The notes beneath the pieces were generated by a model, which saw only the letters and a list, made by a program, of their open reading frames with translations, was not told where the DNA came from and made no database searches. Shown here piece by piece: positions 38,648-49,690 of a stretch of DNA of 64,000 nucleotides. The position numbers and the translations under genes were made by a program. The stretch is taken from the NCBI GenBank assembly GCA_026002855.1, contig BPGD01000001.1, positions 248,001 through 312,000 on the forward strand. The letters are read 5' to 3'. Positions within the stretch are counted from its first letter, which is position 1, and each line of letters starts with the position of its first letter. This DNA comes from Bryobacteraceae bacterium (GTDB lineage: Bacteria; Acidobacteriota; Terriglobia; Bryobacterales; Bryobacteraceae).

Positions 38648-39169
38648 ATGCTCGACCTCAAGTCTCTGATCCGCGAAGTCCCGGACTTCCCCAAACCCGG
38701 CATCAATTTCTACGACATCACCACGCTGCTCAAGGACCCGCGCGGCTGGCGCGAGACCATCGACGCCCTCAAGAGCCATTACGAGGGCATGACGGTGGAC
38801 CTTGTCGTCGGCGTCGAGGCCCGCGGCTTCTTCTTTGCGCCGGCGATGGCCTACGCTCTGGGCGCCGGGTTCGTGCCGGTGCGCAAGCCCGGAAAGCTGC
38901 CGGCCGAGACGGTGAGCGTCGAGTACGAGCTCGAATACGGCACCGACAGCCTTCATATGCACCGGGACGCAATCGCTCCCGGCCAGAAGGTGCTCATCAT
39001 CGACGACGTGCTCGCCACCGGCGGCACCGCCGCTGCCGTGGCGAAGCTCGTCGAAAAGCTCGGCGGCGTGGTGGCCGGGCTCGGCTTTCTCGTCGAGCTC
39101 GATTTTCTCAGGGGCCGCGAGAAGCTCTCCCGGTACGACGTCTTCTCCCTCATCCACTACGAGAAGTAA
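38648..39169 (+). CDS. apt: Adenine phosphoribosyltransferase
   Basis: A 173-residue purine salvage enzyme that makes AMP from adenine and PRPP. It has the N-terminal [13 protein letters not shown] block, [18 protein letters not shown], and the PRPP loop [16 protein letters not shown]. Start ATG 38648 gives the normal family length; the longer frame upstream is not coding. ispE begins on the base after its stop. prs, which makes PRPP, lies two genes down. Confidence 0.96.
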   Translation: MLDLKSLIREVPDFPKPGINFYDITTLLKDPRGWRETIDALKSHYEGMTVDLVVGVEARGFFFAPAMAYALGAGFVPVRKPGKLPAETVSVEYELEYGTDSLHMHRDAIAPGQKVLIIDDVLATGGTAAAVAKLVEKLGGVVAGLGFLVELDFLRGREKLSRYDVFSLIHYEK

Positions 39170-40126
39170 ATGCTGCCGCGCCGCGCTGCCGTCCCTTCGT
39201 TTGCGAAGGTGAACCTCAGCCTGAAGGTGCTGGGCCGCAGACCGGACGGCTACCACGAGCTGCGAACGGTGTTCCAGACCGTCGGCCTCGCGGACCGGAT
39301 CGAGTTTGAATTCGCCCCGGCCCGGCGCGGGTTGCAGATCGAGCTCGACGATCCGCTCGGCATCGAGGACAATCTCGTCCTGCGCGCCGCGCGCCTGTTC
39401 TGCGAAAGCGAACGCGTGCGCGGCCGGCTCCGCATGCGGCTGGTGAAGCGGATTCCGATGGGGGCGGGACTTGGCGGCGGCTCGGGCAACGCGGCGTCAG
39501 TGCTGCTCGCGCTTGGCCCCCTGACCGGCCGCAATACGAGCCCGCAGCGGCTCCACGCCCTGGCCGCCTCGCTCGGCAGCGATGTCCCGTTTTTCCTCTA
39601 TGGCGGCACCGCCCTCGGGCTGGGCCGCGGCGAGGAGCTGTATCCGCTGCCCGATGCCCCCGCCTGGCCGGCGCTGATCCTGGCGCCCGATTTGCATGTG
39701 TCCACCGCCGAAGCCTACCGCGCCCTGCGGCGGCCCGAATTGACTTCCCCGGTGGACTACCGTAAACTGGATGTTTTCCAGTCGTTTGTCTGGCGAGGGC
39801 AGTATCTGTCCGGCGCGGAGAACGACTTCGAGGCCGCCGTGTTCGCGCTCCATCCGGAGCTCAAGCGGTGGAAGAGGAAACTCGAACGGCTCGGGGCCCA
39901 GTCTGCACGGCTCTCCGGCAGCGGGGCAGCACTCTTCGGGGTGTTTCCGGACCGGGCCAAGCTTCAGGGAGCCCTTCCGCAGTTCTCCACGGAACCTCTC
40001 AAAGTTTTCTCGACGACGTTGCTTTCGCGCCGGCAATACCGCGCGCGGATCGGAAGCAGTTTGCGGGAGCATGCGGTTGCCAACACCTGGCCGCCCCGAA
40101 GCCGGTACGTGAGAGATGAATTGTGA
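39170..40126 (+). CDS. ispE: 4-diphosphocytidyl-2-C-methyl-D-erythritol kinase
   Basis: A 318-residue GHMP kinase of the non-mevalonate isoprenoid pathway. It has the N-terminal catalytic Lys in [22 protein letters not shown] broken at residues 10-31, the ATP loop [15 protein letters not shown], and the catalytic Asp in SDVPFF. The C-terminal about 40 residues ([17 protein letters not shown]) extend past the usual end. It starts immediately after apt and overlaps prs by 11 bases, an arrangement seen for ispE-prs in many bacteria. Confidence 0.95.
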   Translation: MLPRRAAVPSFAKVNLSLKVLGRRPDGYHELRTVFQTVGLADRIEFEFAPARRGLQIELDDPLGIEDNLVLRAARLFCESERVRGRLRMRLVKRIPMGAGLGGGSGNAASVLLALGPLTGRNTSPQRLHALAASLGSDVPFFLYGGTALGLGRGEELYPLPDAPAWPALILAPDLHVSTAEAYRALRRPELTSPVDYRKLDVFQSFVWRGQYLSGAENDFEAAVFALHPELKRWKRKLERLGAQSARLSGSGAALFGVFPDRAKLQGALPQFSTEPLKVFSTTLLSRRQYRARIGSSLREHAVANTWPPRSRYVRDEL

Positions 40127-41063
40127 TCGGTTCAAAATCCTGAGCGGCAACGCCAACCCGGCCTTGGCCCTCGCCATCTGCCGCGAGCTCGGCATGCCGC
40201 TGGCCGGCGCCACCGTCAAGACCTTCTCTGACGGCGAAATCTGGGTCCAGATCACCGAGAACGTCCGCGGCGCCGACGTCTTCGTCATCCAGCCCACCTG
40301 CCCGCCCGCCGACCGCCACCTGATGGAGCTGATCCTGATGATCGACGCGCTCAAGCGCGCCTCGGCGGACCGGATCACCGCCGTCATGCCCTACTACGGC
40401 TACGCGCGCCAGGACCGCAAGGATCGGCCGCGCGTGCCCATCTCGGCCAAGGTCATCGCCAGCATGCTCGAGCGCGCCGGCGCCCACCGCCTGCTGACAC
40501 TCGACCTGCACGCAGCCCAGATCCAGGGCTTCTTCGACATCCCCGTCGATCATCTGTTCGCCGCGCCGGTGATGATCGATTATGTCCGGCGCAACTACGA
40601 TCTTTCGCGCCTCATCGTCGTTTCGCCCGACGCCGGCGGCGTCGAGCGCGCCCGCGCCTTCGCCAAACGCCTGGAGGCGCCGCTGGCCATCATCGACAAG
40701 CGCAGGGAACGGCCCAACGAAAGCGAGGTCATGAACATCATCGGCGACGTGCGCGGCCTCGACTGCCTGCTGGTGGACGACCTCATCGACACGGCGGGCA
40801 CCCTGGGCAAGTCCAGCGACGCCCTGCTGGAGGCCGGCGCGGCCAGTGTCACCGCCTGCGCCACCCACCCGGTGCTGTCCGGGCCGGCGATCGAAAACAT
40901 CCAGCGTTCGCGCCTGCGCGAGGTCATCGTTTCCGATTCGATCCCGCTCCGCGAGGACGCAAAGGCCTGTGGCCGGATCAAGGTTCTTTCCGTGGCTCCG
41001 CTGTTGGCCAAGGCCATTCAGAGCATCCACGAAGCCACGTCGGTGAGCAGTTTATTTGTCTGA
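40116..41063 (+). CDS. prs: Ribose-phosphate pyrophosphokinase
   Basis: A 315-residue class I PRPP synthase. It has the flexible loop [20 protein letters not shown], the divalent-metal and PRS signature [21 protein letters not shown], and the ribose 5-phosphate loop [14 protein letters not shown] feeds purines, pyrimidines, histidine and apt upstream. Overlaps ispE and precedes rplY by 21 bases, a common order (ispE-prs-rplY-pth). Confidence 0.97.
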   Translation: MNCDRFKILSGNANPALALAICRELGMPLAGATVKTFSDGEIWVQITENVRGADVFVIQPTCPPADRHLMELILMIDALKRASADRITAVMPYYGYARQDRKDRPRVPISAKVIASMLERAGAHRLLTLDLHAAQIQGFFDIPVDHLFAAPVMIDYVRRNYDLSRLIVVSPDAGGVERARAFAKRLEAPLAIIDKRRERPNESEVMNIIGDVRGLDCLLVDDLIDTAGTLGKSSDALLEAGAASVTACATHPVLSGPAIENIQRSRLREVIVSDSIPLREDAKACGRIKVLSVAPLLAKAIQSIHEATSVSSLFV

Positions 41064-41084
41064 GACAAGGACAGGAGCAGCGTT

Positions 41085-41747
41085 ATGAGGAAGGACATCA
41101 CCATCGCCGCCGAGCCGCGCCCGGCGCGGGGCAAGAACGAGGCCCGGCGCCTGCGCGCGCGCAAGCGGATCCCGGCGGTCGTCTATGGCGCCGGCAAGGA
41201 GTCGGTGGCGGTCAGCGTCAACCCGCTCGAAATCGAAAAAATCCTGCATTCGTCTTCCGGCGTCAACACCATCTTCAACCTGGACATCCAGGGCGTCGAA
41301 TCGACGCCCGTCATGGTTGTCGACTGGCAGCTCGACCCGGTCAAGAGCCACCTGCTGCACGTCGATCTGAAGCGCATCGACCTGTCGAAGCGCCTCCGTG
41401 TGAAGGTGCCGGTGCACACCACCGGCGATCCCCGCGGCGTCAAGGAGCAGGGCGGCCTGCACGAGGTCATCACGCGCGAGATCGAAATCGAGTGCCTGCC
41501 GGACGAAATCCCCGAACATTTCACCGTGGATGTGTCGCATCTCCGCATCGGGCAGAGCCTCCGCGCCGGAGACGTTCCGCTCAGCGGCTCGATGAAGCTG
41601 TTGACGCCCGCCGATCTCGTCATTTCGCACGTTGTGGCGACGCGCGGCTCAGCGGTGACCGAGGAAGCCGAGGCCGCCGCCCCGGCCGAGCCGGAGGTCG
41701 TCAAGAAGGGCAAGAAGGAAGAGGAAGGCGGGGAGAAGAAGAAGTAA
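41085..41747 (+). CDS. rplY: 50S ribosomal protein L25 (Ctc form)
   Basis: A 220-residue long-form L25 that binds 5S rRNA. The N-terminal L25 domain (about 5-95) is followed by the TL5-type C-terminal beta domain (about 100-190). The tail is low complexity and charged (KKGKKEEEGGEKKK). It lies between prs and pth as in many genomes. Confidence 0.94.
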   Translation: MRKDITIAAEPRPARGKNEARRLRARKRIPAVVYGAGKESVAVSVNPLEIEKILHSSSGVNTIFNLDIQGVESTPVMVVDWQLDPVKSHLLHVDLKRIDLSKRLRVKVPVHTTGDPRGVKEQGGLHEVITREIEIECLPDEIPEHFTVDVSHLRIGQSLRAGDVPLSGSMKLLTPADLVISHVVATRGSAVTEEAEAAAPAEPEVVKKGKKEEEGGEKKK

Positions 41748-41768
41748 CGCGGTCGAGGCCGGCATGGT

Positions 41769-42371
41769 ATGGCCGAAGTCGAGATGCTGGTGGTGGGGCT
41801 CGGCAACCCCGGGCCCGAATACGAATGGACGCCGCACAATCTCGGCTTCCTCACCGTGGACCGGCTCGCCGGCCGCCACTCGATCCGGATCAGCCGCTAC
41901 GAGTGCCGCGCGCTGGTCGGGCAGGGCCGCATCGGCGGACGCACGGTGATGCTGGCCAAGCCGCAGACGTTCATGAATCTGAGCGGGCAGTCTGTCAAAG
42001 GGCTGCTCGAAAAGCTGGAGCTGGGGCCGGAACGGCTGCTGGTGATCTACGACGACCTGGACCTGCCGTGGCTGAGCCTGCGGATCCGCCCGAAGGGCTC
42101 GGCCGGCGGACACCACGGCGTCGAAGACATCATCCGCTGCCTCGGCCGGCAGGACTTCGCCCGGCTACGGCTGGGCATCCATCCGGGTCATGAGGTCCGT
42201 GATGGTGCAAAGTTCGTGCTCACTCCTTTCCGGAGCGGGCAAAGGGAGGAACTGGACCGGCTGCTGGACGACGCAAGCGCCGCCGCCGAGTCCGTCATCA
42301 CCGAGGGCGTCGAAAAGGCCATGGCGGTTCACAACCGCCGCGCCCCCGGATCGAACAGAGAGGAAGAATGA
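41769..42371 (+). CDS. pth: Peptidyl-tRNA hydrolase
   Basis: A 200-residue enzyme that frees peptide from prematurely released peptidyl-tRNA. It has LVVGLGNPGPEY, catalytic His23 in TPHNLGF, Asn70 in KPQTFMNLSG and Asp95 in YDDLDLP. The usual GGHNG motif reads GGHHG, so the asparagine that in E. coli (Asn114) binds substrate is His116. All other key residues stand. Stop overlaps the rpsF ATG. Confidence 0.94.
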   Translation: MAEVEMLVVGLGNPGPEYEWTPHNLGFLTVDRLAGRHSIRISRYECRALVGQGRIGGRTVMLAKPQTFMNLSGQSVKGLLEKLELGPERLLVIYDDLDLPWLSLRIRPKGSAGGHHGVEDIIRCLGRQDFARLRLGIHPGHEVRDGAKFVLTPFRSGQREELDRLLDDASAAAESVITEGVEKAMAVHNRRAPGSNREEE

Positions 42372-42817
42372 CCAAGAGGACGTACGAAGAATTCTTCATC
42401 GTGGAGCCGGACACGCCGGAAGAGCAAATCGATGCCTACATCGAGCAGATCAAGGCCATCATCACCGCCGCCGGCGGAACCATCGACAAGGTGGACAAGT
42501 GGGGCAAGCGCAGGCTCGCCTACAAAATCAACAAGTTCACCGAAGGCTATTACGTGCTCATCCAGTTCAGCTCGCCGCCGGATCCGGTGCAGGAGATCGA
42601 GCACCGCATGCGCGTCACTGACATGGTGATGCGCTGGGTCACCGTGCGGATCGACGAGAAACTGAAGAAGCTGGCAAAGAAGACGAAGCAGCGCGAGAAG
42701 CGGGCGAAGAAGCGGCCCGCCGCCCAGCCCGTGGCCGCGCCCGCAGCCCCGGCCGCGCCCATGCCCGGCGCGCCGGCCCCGGCCGAGCCCGCACCCGCTG
42801 CCGGAGATCAAGCCTGA
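42368..42817 (+). CDS. rpsF: 30S ribosomal protein S6
   Basis: A 149-residue S6. The first about 95 residues form the conserved domain (TYEEFFIVEPDTPEEQIDAYIEQI, then WGKRRLAYKINKFTEGYYVLI). The C-terminal 50 residues are a lysine-rich stretch followed by Ala/Pro-rich sequence, longer than usual. It starts a ribosomal run rpsF-rpsR-rplI with no ssb gene between, unlike many bacteria. Confidence 0.95.
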   Translation: MTKRTYEEFFIVEPDTPEEQIDAYIEQIKAIITAAGGTIDKVDKWGKRRLAYKINKFTEGYYVLIQFSSPPDPVQEIEHRMRVTDMVMRWVTVRIDEKLKKLAKKTKQREKRAKKRPAAQPVAAPAAPAAPMPGAPAPAEPAPAAGDQA

Positions 42818-42840
42818 GCAAGAGGAGGGAGTGACAAGCC

Positions 42841-43155
42841 ATGGCAGAACAGAAAAGCGGACGCCCCATCGCGGCCAGCCAGAAGCCCACGGGCACGGAC
42901 AAGGCCATCGCCACCGGCAAGCGGCAGTACTTCCGGCGCAAGAAGGTCGACCGGATCTGCCTCGAGAAGATCGACTACATCGACTACAAGGACGTCAAGC
43001 TCCTGTCGCAGTTCCTCACCGAGCGCGGCAAGATCATCCCGCGCCGCATCTCGGGCCTGAATGCGCAGAACCAGCGCCGCATCACCGAGGCGATCAAGAT
43101 CGCCCGCATCATGGCGCTGCTGCCCTTCGTCGGCTCGGTCGAAAAGGAGAAGTGA
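42841..43155 (+). CDS. rpsR: 30S ribosomal protein S18
   Basis: A 104-residue S18 with the conserved core [19 protein letters not shown] broken over residues 32-50, [21 protein letters not shown] and [12 protein letters not shown] variable basic N-terminal extension of about 28 residues precedes it. Three bases separate it from rplI. Confidence 0.96.
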   Translation: MAEQKSGRPIAASQKPTGTDKAIATGKRQYFRRKKVDRICLEKIDYIDYKDVKLLSQFLTERGKIIPRRISGLNAQNQRRITEAIKIARIMALLPFVGSVEKEK

Positions 43156-43158
43156 GCG

Positions 43159-43611
43159 ATGGAAGTCATCCTGCGTGAAGACATCGAAAAACTGGGCTCG
43201 CGCGGCCAGGTGGTGAAGGTGGCCGACGGCTTCGCACGCAACTACCTGCTGCCCCGCCGCCTCGCCGTGCCCGCCACCGAGGCCAACCGCAAGATCGTCG
43301 AACAGGAACGCCAGGCGGCCCTGCGCCGCGAGGCCAAAGAGAAGGCCGCCGCCGAGGAGCTGGCCAGAATGCTGGCCGGCGTCGTGCTCACCACCACCCA
43401 GAAGGCCGGCGAAGCCGATCAGCTCTTCGGCTCCGTCACCGCCAAGGACATCGCCGAACTGCTCGAAAAGCAGGGCTACCAGATCGACCGCCGCAAGATC
43501 CTGCTCGACCACCCCATTAAGACCCTCGGCGAACACAAGGTCACCCTCCGGCTGCACCGGGAAGTCTCGGTGGAGATCACTGTCAACGTCAACCGGGAAG
43601 AGTCCGAATAG
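43159..43611 (+). CDS. rplI: 50S ribosomal protein L9
   Basis: A 150-residue L9 with the N-terminal RNA-binding domain (MEVILREDIEKLGSRGQ, VVKVADGFARNYLLPRRLA), the long connecting helix and the C-terminal domain (GSVTAKDIAELLEKQG). Last gene of the ribosomal run, followed by a strong palindrome. Confidence 0.97.
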   Translation: MEVILREDIEKLGSRGQVVKVADGFARNYLLPRRLAVPATEANRKIVEQERQAALRREAKEKAAAEELARMLAGVVLTTTQKAGEADQLFGSVTAKDIAELLEKQGYQIDRRKILLDHPIKTLGEHKVTLRLHREVSVEITVNVNREESE

Positions 43612-43638
43612 CCCGACTGTCCGAGCCTTCCTTCAACC

Positions 43639-43662
43639 GGGGCGGCGCCGCGGCGCCGCCCC
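43639..43662 (+). terminator. GC-rich perfect palindrome after rplI
   Basis: A 24-base perfect palindrome (GGGGCGGCGCCG and its complement) begins 27 bases after the rplI stop. It is followed by TGGCTTTGC, a poor T run, so it is a strong stem but an imperfect intrinsic terminator. Confidence 0.6.
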
Positions 43663-43677
43663 TGGCTTTGCTCCGCC

Positions 43678-45216
<1,539 letters not shown>

Positions 45217-45286
45217 CCGTTTTGTTTGATCGTCAATTCATCATCCGGACACGCTGCTTTGATCCTCCGCGGCGAGTCTGGAGACG

Positions 45287-46417
45287 ATGGCGCAGACGCT
45301 TGTCCGGTATGAATGGCAGCAGGACTGGCGCGCCGCCAGGCCGCGCAGCGGCGTCTCGCTGCACAGCCACACGTCCTGCTCGTTGGAACGGCTGGACTTC
45401 ATCCCTCGCTGCAGGCAGCGCTGTCCCTGGCTCGCCCCTCTGCTCGAGCGATACGAAAGGCGTTACCGCAGGAGCCTCGGCTGCCCGCTGGATTACTCCG
45501 CCGCATGGTGGACGCCCCCGCTGGGCCCGCGCGAGGCGCTGCGGGTGGAATCGGATCAGATCGAAAGGCTCGGGCTCCGTCCGCTGGTCTCCATCACCGA
45601 CCACGACACCATCGAAGCCCCGCTCGCACTCCACCTCCTCAGCGAGGTGAGCCGCCTGCCCGTCAGTGTCGAATGGACCGTGCCCTGGCGCGGCACCGTC
45701 TTCCATCTCGGCGTCCACAACCTGCCCGAACCGCGCGCCCGCGGCCTGATGCGGCAGCTGGCCGCGTTCACGGCCTCGCCTCGCGCCTCCGACGTCGAGC
45801 CGCTACTGGACCACCTGGCATCGCATCCGGAGGTCCTGATCGTTCTCAACCATCCCTACTGGGACGAGCAGCAGTGCGGCGCCCATTATCACGCCGCCAT
45901 GGCAGAGCAGTTTCTGGCCCGTTACAGGCGCTGGATCCATGCGCTCGAACTCAACGGACTGAGGCCCTGGAAGGAAAACCGCCGCGTCCTCGACCTCGCC
46001 GCCCGCTACCGCCTGCCCGCCGTTGCCGGAGGCGACCGCCACGGCTGCGAGCCCAACGCGCTCATCAACCTCTCCTGCGCTGCTGATTTCAATACCTTCG
46101 TCGACGAGGTGCGCTGCCGGCGCGAGAGCTCGATCCTCGTGATGAAGCAGTACCGCGAACCTCTGCCCGCACGCATCCTGGCCGCTGTGGCCGACGCGGT
46201 CGGAGACCGGCAGCAGGGCTGGAGCGGAGTCCGCTGGAAAGATCGCGTCTTCTTCCGTGATGCCGGCGGACGCGTCCGCTCTCTGTCTGAGTGCTTTGCC
46301 GCCGGCGATGAGCCTTTCCCAATCCGGCTGTTTGTTCTGCTGGCGCGCGTCGGCGGCGTCCCCGCGGTCCGCCATACCGTGGGCTGGATTCTTGCCGGCG
46401 GGGAGGAATTCGCATGA
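45287..46417 (+). CDS. PHP-domain metal-dependent hydrolase
   Basis: A 376-residue protein with PHP motifs in order: SLHSHTSCS, SITDHDTIEAP, LNHPYWDE and AGGDRHGCEPN. These bind two or three metals for phosphoester cleavage. The spacing between motif I and II is long (about 80 residues). The C-terminal 110 residues are not of a known kind. Stop overlaps the next gene's ATG, a GT4 glycosyltransferase, so the pair probably serves one glycoconjugate pathway. Substrate unknown. Confidence 0.82.
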   Translation: MAQTLVRYEWQQDWRAARPRSGVSLHSHTSCSLERLDFIPRCRQRCPWLAPLLERYERRYRRSLGCPLDYSAAWWTPPLGPREALRVESDQIERLGLRPLVSITDHDTIEAPLALHLLSEVSRLPVSVEWTVPWRGTVFHLGVHNLPEPRARGLMRQLAAFTASPRASDVEPLLDHLASHPEVLIVLNHPYWDEQQCGAHYHAAMAEQFLARYRRWIHALELNGLRPWKENRRVLDLAARYRLPAVAGGDRHGCEPNALINLSCAADFNTFVDEVRCRRESSILVMKQYREPLPARILAAVADAVGDRQQGWSGVRWKDRVFFRDAGGRVRSLSECFAAGDEPFPIRLFVLLARVGGVPAVRHTVGWILAGGEEFA

Positions 46418-47595
46418 ACGGCGCCCCCCGTGTGGCCCTCTTCACCGACAGCCTGCTGGAAGTCAACGGCGTGGCGCGTACCTGCCGCATGCTGGAGGAA
46501 TATGCGCACAGGCGCGCCCTGCCCCTTCTCGTCGTCCACGCCGGCCCGGAGACGGGCCGGAAAAACGTCGGCAGCGTGGAGCGGTTGTCGTTGAGACCAG
46601 GGCCGCTGAACCTGTGCCTGGAAGACGGATTGAAATTCGACCTCCTGTTTGCAGGACACCTTCCGCTGGTGATGGAGACGCTCCGGGCCTTCCGCGCCGA
46701 GGCAGTCCACCTTACCGGTCCCAGCCACGTCGGCTTTCTCGGATCCCTCGCGGCCTGGCGTCTGCGGCTTCCGGTGGTGATGAGCTGGCACACCAATGTC
46801 CATCAGTACGCTTCTTGCCGTCTTCCGGCCGGCGTGCCTCCCGGGCTGCGCCGCCTGATTGAGCGTTGGAGCTGGCGCGCGCTGGCGCTCTATTACCGCC
46901 AGGCGCGGATCGTGCTGGCACCCAATCCGGAGGTGGGCGCTGCGCTGGCATGCGCCGTCGGCCGGCCTGTCCGCCTCATGCCGCGCGGGGTCGACTGTGA
47001 GCTGTTTCATCCCGGGCGCCGGGATCGCAGCGACCGCGCGTTCCGTGTCGGCTACGTGGGACGCCTGTCGCCGGAAAAGTCCGTCCGCCGGTTGAGGTGT
47101 GTGGCGCGGGCTCTGACGGCCGCCGGCATCGACGGATTTTTCATCGACGTCGTCGGCGCCGGCCGCGAGCAGGAATGGTTGCGGGACCACGTGCCGAACG
47201 TCCGTCTGCACGGCGTGCTTCGGGGTGAGGCGCTCGCTCGCGCTTACGCGAACTTCGACGTCTTCGTCTTTCCGAGCGAAACAGATACCTACGGAAATGT
47301 TCTTCTGGAGGCGATGGCCTCCGGCGTGCCGTGCGTCGTGATCGGGCGGGGAGGTCCCGCCTCGATTGTCAACGATCATGTCACGGGACGCGTGTGCCGT
47401 GACGTCGAAGAGTGGACGGCGGCCGTTGTCGAACTCGCCCGCCGCTCCGAGCTCCGCCGGAAGCTCGGCGAAGCCGCCCGCCGCGTCGCCGGCAGGCGAA
47501 GCTGGGACGCTGTGGGCGGCATCGTCTGGGACGCGTACTGCTACGCCATGACTTCGGATTCGGCAACGCGCGTCGAGGCCCGCTGCCTGGCCTGA
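46414..47595 (+). CDS. GT4 family glycosyltransferase
   Basis: A 393-residue GT-B enzyme. The N-terminal acceptor domain starts VALFTDSLLEVNGVART and has LTGPSHVGFLG and SWHTNVHQYA, as in lipid-directed mannosyl/glucosyltransferases of the MgtA/SqdX group. The C-terminal donor domain has GYVGRLSPEKSV and FPSETDTYGNVLLEAMASG, with the EX7E-type glutamates. Probably adds a hexose to a lipid or polyprenyl acceptor. ATGA overlap with the PHP gene. Confidence 0.88.
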   Translation: MNGAPRVALFTDSLLEVNGVARTCRMLEEYAHRRALPLLVVHAGPETGRKNVGSVERLSLRPGPLNLCLEDGLKFDLLFAGHLPLVMETLRAFRAEAVHLTGPSHVGFLGSLAAWRLRLPVVMSWHTNVHQYASCRLPAGVPPGLRRLIERWSWRALALYYRQARIVLAPNPEVGAALACAVGRPVRLMPRGVDCELFHPGRRDRSDRAFRVGYVGRLSPEKSVRRLRCVARALTAAGIDGFFIDVVGAGREQEWLRDHVPNVRLHGVLRGEALARAYANFDVFVFPSETDTYGNVLLEAMASGVPCVVIGRGGPASIVNDHVTGRVCRDVEEWTAAVVELARRSELRRKLGEAARRVAGRRSWDAVGGIVWDAYCYAMTSDSATRVEARCLA

Positions 47596-47752
47596 CCCTC
47601 CTGTGAAACTGTGTGACGGCGCCGGAGGGCCCCGGTCCGGCTGCGCTCCACAGCCTTCGCTCCCGGCGTCCGGCCGTTCGATGGACGCCTCCCGGTTCGC
47701 GCCGGCGCTTCGGGTTCAATCAACCAGGCTACGGACGCTAGAATCGGATCAG

Positions 47753-48574
47753 ATGCGGCGTCTTGTCCCTCTTCTCCTCGCCTCCACGGCGCTCCTGGCG
47801 CAGACTCGCACCCCGGAATGGGCGAGGAAGGTCATCGACGACGCCCTCCAGGCGCTCGGCGGAGAAAAATTCCTTGCCATGCGCGACCGCGTCGAAGAAG
47901 GCCGGTCCTACGCCTTCTATCGCGAAGACCTCTCCGGCATGAGCCGTGTGAAATTCTACGTCCGCTACCTGACGCCGCCCGAGCCCATGCAGCCGGACTT
48001 CCTGGGGCAGCGCGAACGCCGCACCTTTGGCAACAAGGGCGACGTCTACCTCATTTACAACGAGCAGGGCGCCTGGGAGATCACTTACCGCGGCGCGAAG
48101 CCGGTGGCGGCGGACGTGTTCGAGTCGTGGAAAGAGACGCTGCTGCACAACGTCCTCTACACTCTGCGCGTGCGCCTCAGGGAGCCGGGCCTCGCTTTTG
48201 ATCCCATGGGGACCGACATCGTCGACCGCCAGCCCTGCAACGTCGTGCGCATCGTCGATGCCGCCAACCGCCAGACCACGGTCTGGTTCCACCAGACCAC
48301 ACACCTTCCCGTTCGCCAGCAGTGGGAGCGGCGCGATCCGAAGCTGAAATTCCGCATCGAGGAAGTCACCATCTTCGACAAGTACCGCGATGTCGGCGGC
48401 GGCGTGCAGTGGCCCTTCGTCGTGCGCCGCGAACGCAATGGCGAGCGCAATTTCGAAATGTACGCCGACAGCGTCGCCATCAATCAGGGCCTGACGGACG
48501 ATCTGTTCACGCTGCCGGCCGGCATCCGGATGCTGGAGCCCGGCGGCAGCAACCTGCGGCCCGGCAGAAAGTGA
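47753..48574 (+). CDS. Secreted protein of unknown function, LolA-like fold possible
   Basis: A 273-residue exported protein (signal about 1-16, MRRLVPLLLASTALLAQ). The mature part shows VKFYVRYLTPPEP, RRTFGNKGDVYLIYNEQGAW and QTTVWFHQTTHLPVRQQWERR. This pattern of strands resembles outer-membrane lipoprotein-sorting (LolA/LppX) folds, but I cannot assign it firmly. ATG 47753 is chosen at the signal peptide; the longer frame upstream is not coding. A single gene with no clear partner. Confidence 0.7.
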   Translation: MRRLVPLLLASTALLAQTRTPEWARKVIDDALQALGGEKFLAMRDRVEEGRSYAFYREDLSGMSRVKFYVRYLTPPEPMQPDFLGQRERRTFGNKGDVYLIYNEQGAWEITYRGAKPVAADVFESWKETLLHNVLYTLRVRLREPGLAFDPMGTDIVDRQPCNVVRIVDAANRQTTVWFHQTTHLPVRQQWERRDPKLKFRIEEVTIFDKYRDVGGGVQWPFVVRRERNGERNFEMYADSVAINQGLTDDLFTLPAGIRMLEPGGSNLRPGRK

Positions 48575-48698
48575 GCACGCGCGTCACAACCGGTCGGCCT
48601 GTGCCGCGGCTTTCTATGATGAAGGGGGAACTTGTCCGCCGCACTTTCCCGGCGTAGACTGGGCGGCGGCCGAAATTGTGGAAATGGAGTTCATGGCC

Positions 48699-49661
48699 AT
48701 GAATCGAAGACTCATCTGGATGATCGCGCCGTGTCTGGCCTTCTGGGGCTGCGGAGGCGGCGGACCCGCGCATCAGACGACCGAGAAATACTACCTCGTG
48801 TGCGCCAATCCGAAGATCCCCTACTGGCAGGAAGCCGGCGCCGGGTTCCTGGCCGCCGCCCGTGAGCTCGGCGTGCAGGCCGAGGTGGTGGGGCCGGAAT
48901 CCTATGACGCGCAGGCGGAACGCGACGAATTCCGGCGCATCATGACGAAAAAACCGGCCGGCGTTCTGGTCAGCGTCGGCAATCCCCAGCTCCTGACGCC
49001 AGAGATCGACGCGGCCGTGCAGGGCGGCACCCCCGTGGTCACCGTGGACGCGGACGCTCCGCAGAGCCGCCGCCTGTTCTTTGTGGGCACGAATAACTAC
49101 GAAGCCGGGCAGATGGGCGGTCGGCTCCTGATCAAGCTGCTCAACGGCAAGGGAACGGTCGTGTTTTTCACCATCGCCGGCCAGAAGAACCTCGAAGACC
49201 GGCTCGACGGCTACCGCGCGGCGCTCGAGTCCGCGCCCGGCATCAAGGTGGCCGCGGTGCAGGACATGAAGGGCAACTCGGGCCTCGCATTCGATATCGC
49301 CAAAGACTACGTGGACAAAAAGAACCTGCCGGACGCTTTTGTCGCGCTGGAGTCGCTGTCAGGCGCGGAAATCGCCGATGTGCTGGACCGCGCGCGGATC
49401 GAGAACAAGGTGATCATCGCCATGGACGCCGCGCAGAACACGCTCGAATGGATCGAAAAGGGCCGGATCGCGGCCACCATTGCGCAAAAGCCCTACACGA
49501 TGGGATATTACGGGCTGAAAGCGCTGGCTGACGTGGTGCTGCGCAGGCCGCCGTCTCTCACTGCGGATTTCCGCAATGACCCGCGCTCGCTCCTGCCCGT
49601 CTTTATTGATACCGGGACGCTGCTCGTGGACCGCAACAACGTTGCGAATCTGAGGAAATAA
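48699..49661 (+). CDS. Periplasmic sugar-binding lipoprotein (Peripla_BP_4)
   Basis: A 320-residue substrate-binding protein of the RbsB type. The N-terminal signal ends with FWGC, a possible lipobox (Cys near 18). It has YYLVCANPKIPYWQEAGAGF, GVLVSVGNPQLLTPEID, VVTVDADAP and GNSGLAFDIAKDYV, typical of ribose/xylose binders. Start 48699 is favoured by GGAG 9 bases upstream; 48693 is also possible. No permease or ATPase gene lies nearby, so it is an orphan here and may work with a distant transporter or a sensor. Confidence 0.85.
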   Translation: MNRRLIWMIAPCLAFWGCGGGGPAHQTTEKYYLVCANPKIPYWQEAGAGFLAAARELGVQAEVVGPESYDAQAERDEFRRIMTKKPAGVLVSVGNPQLLTPEIDAAVQGGTPVVTVDADAPQSRRLFFVGTNNYEAGQMGGRLLIKLLNGKGTVVFFTIAGQKNLEDRLDGYRAALESAPGIKVAAVQDMKGNSGLAFDIAKDYVDKKNLPDAFVALESLSGAEIADVLDRARIENKVIIAMDAAQNTLEWIEKGRIAATIAQKPYTMGYYGLKALADVVLRRPPSLTADFRNDPRSLLPVFIDTGTLLVDRNNVANLRK

Positions 49662-49690
49662 CGCACCGCGCCCGGCGCTATGCTTGAGGC

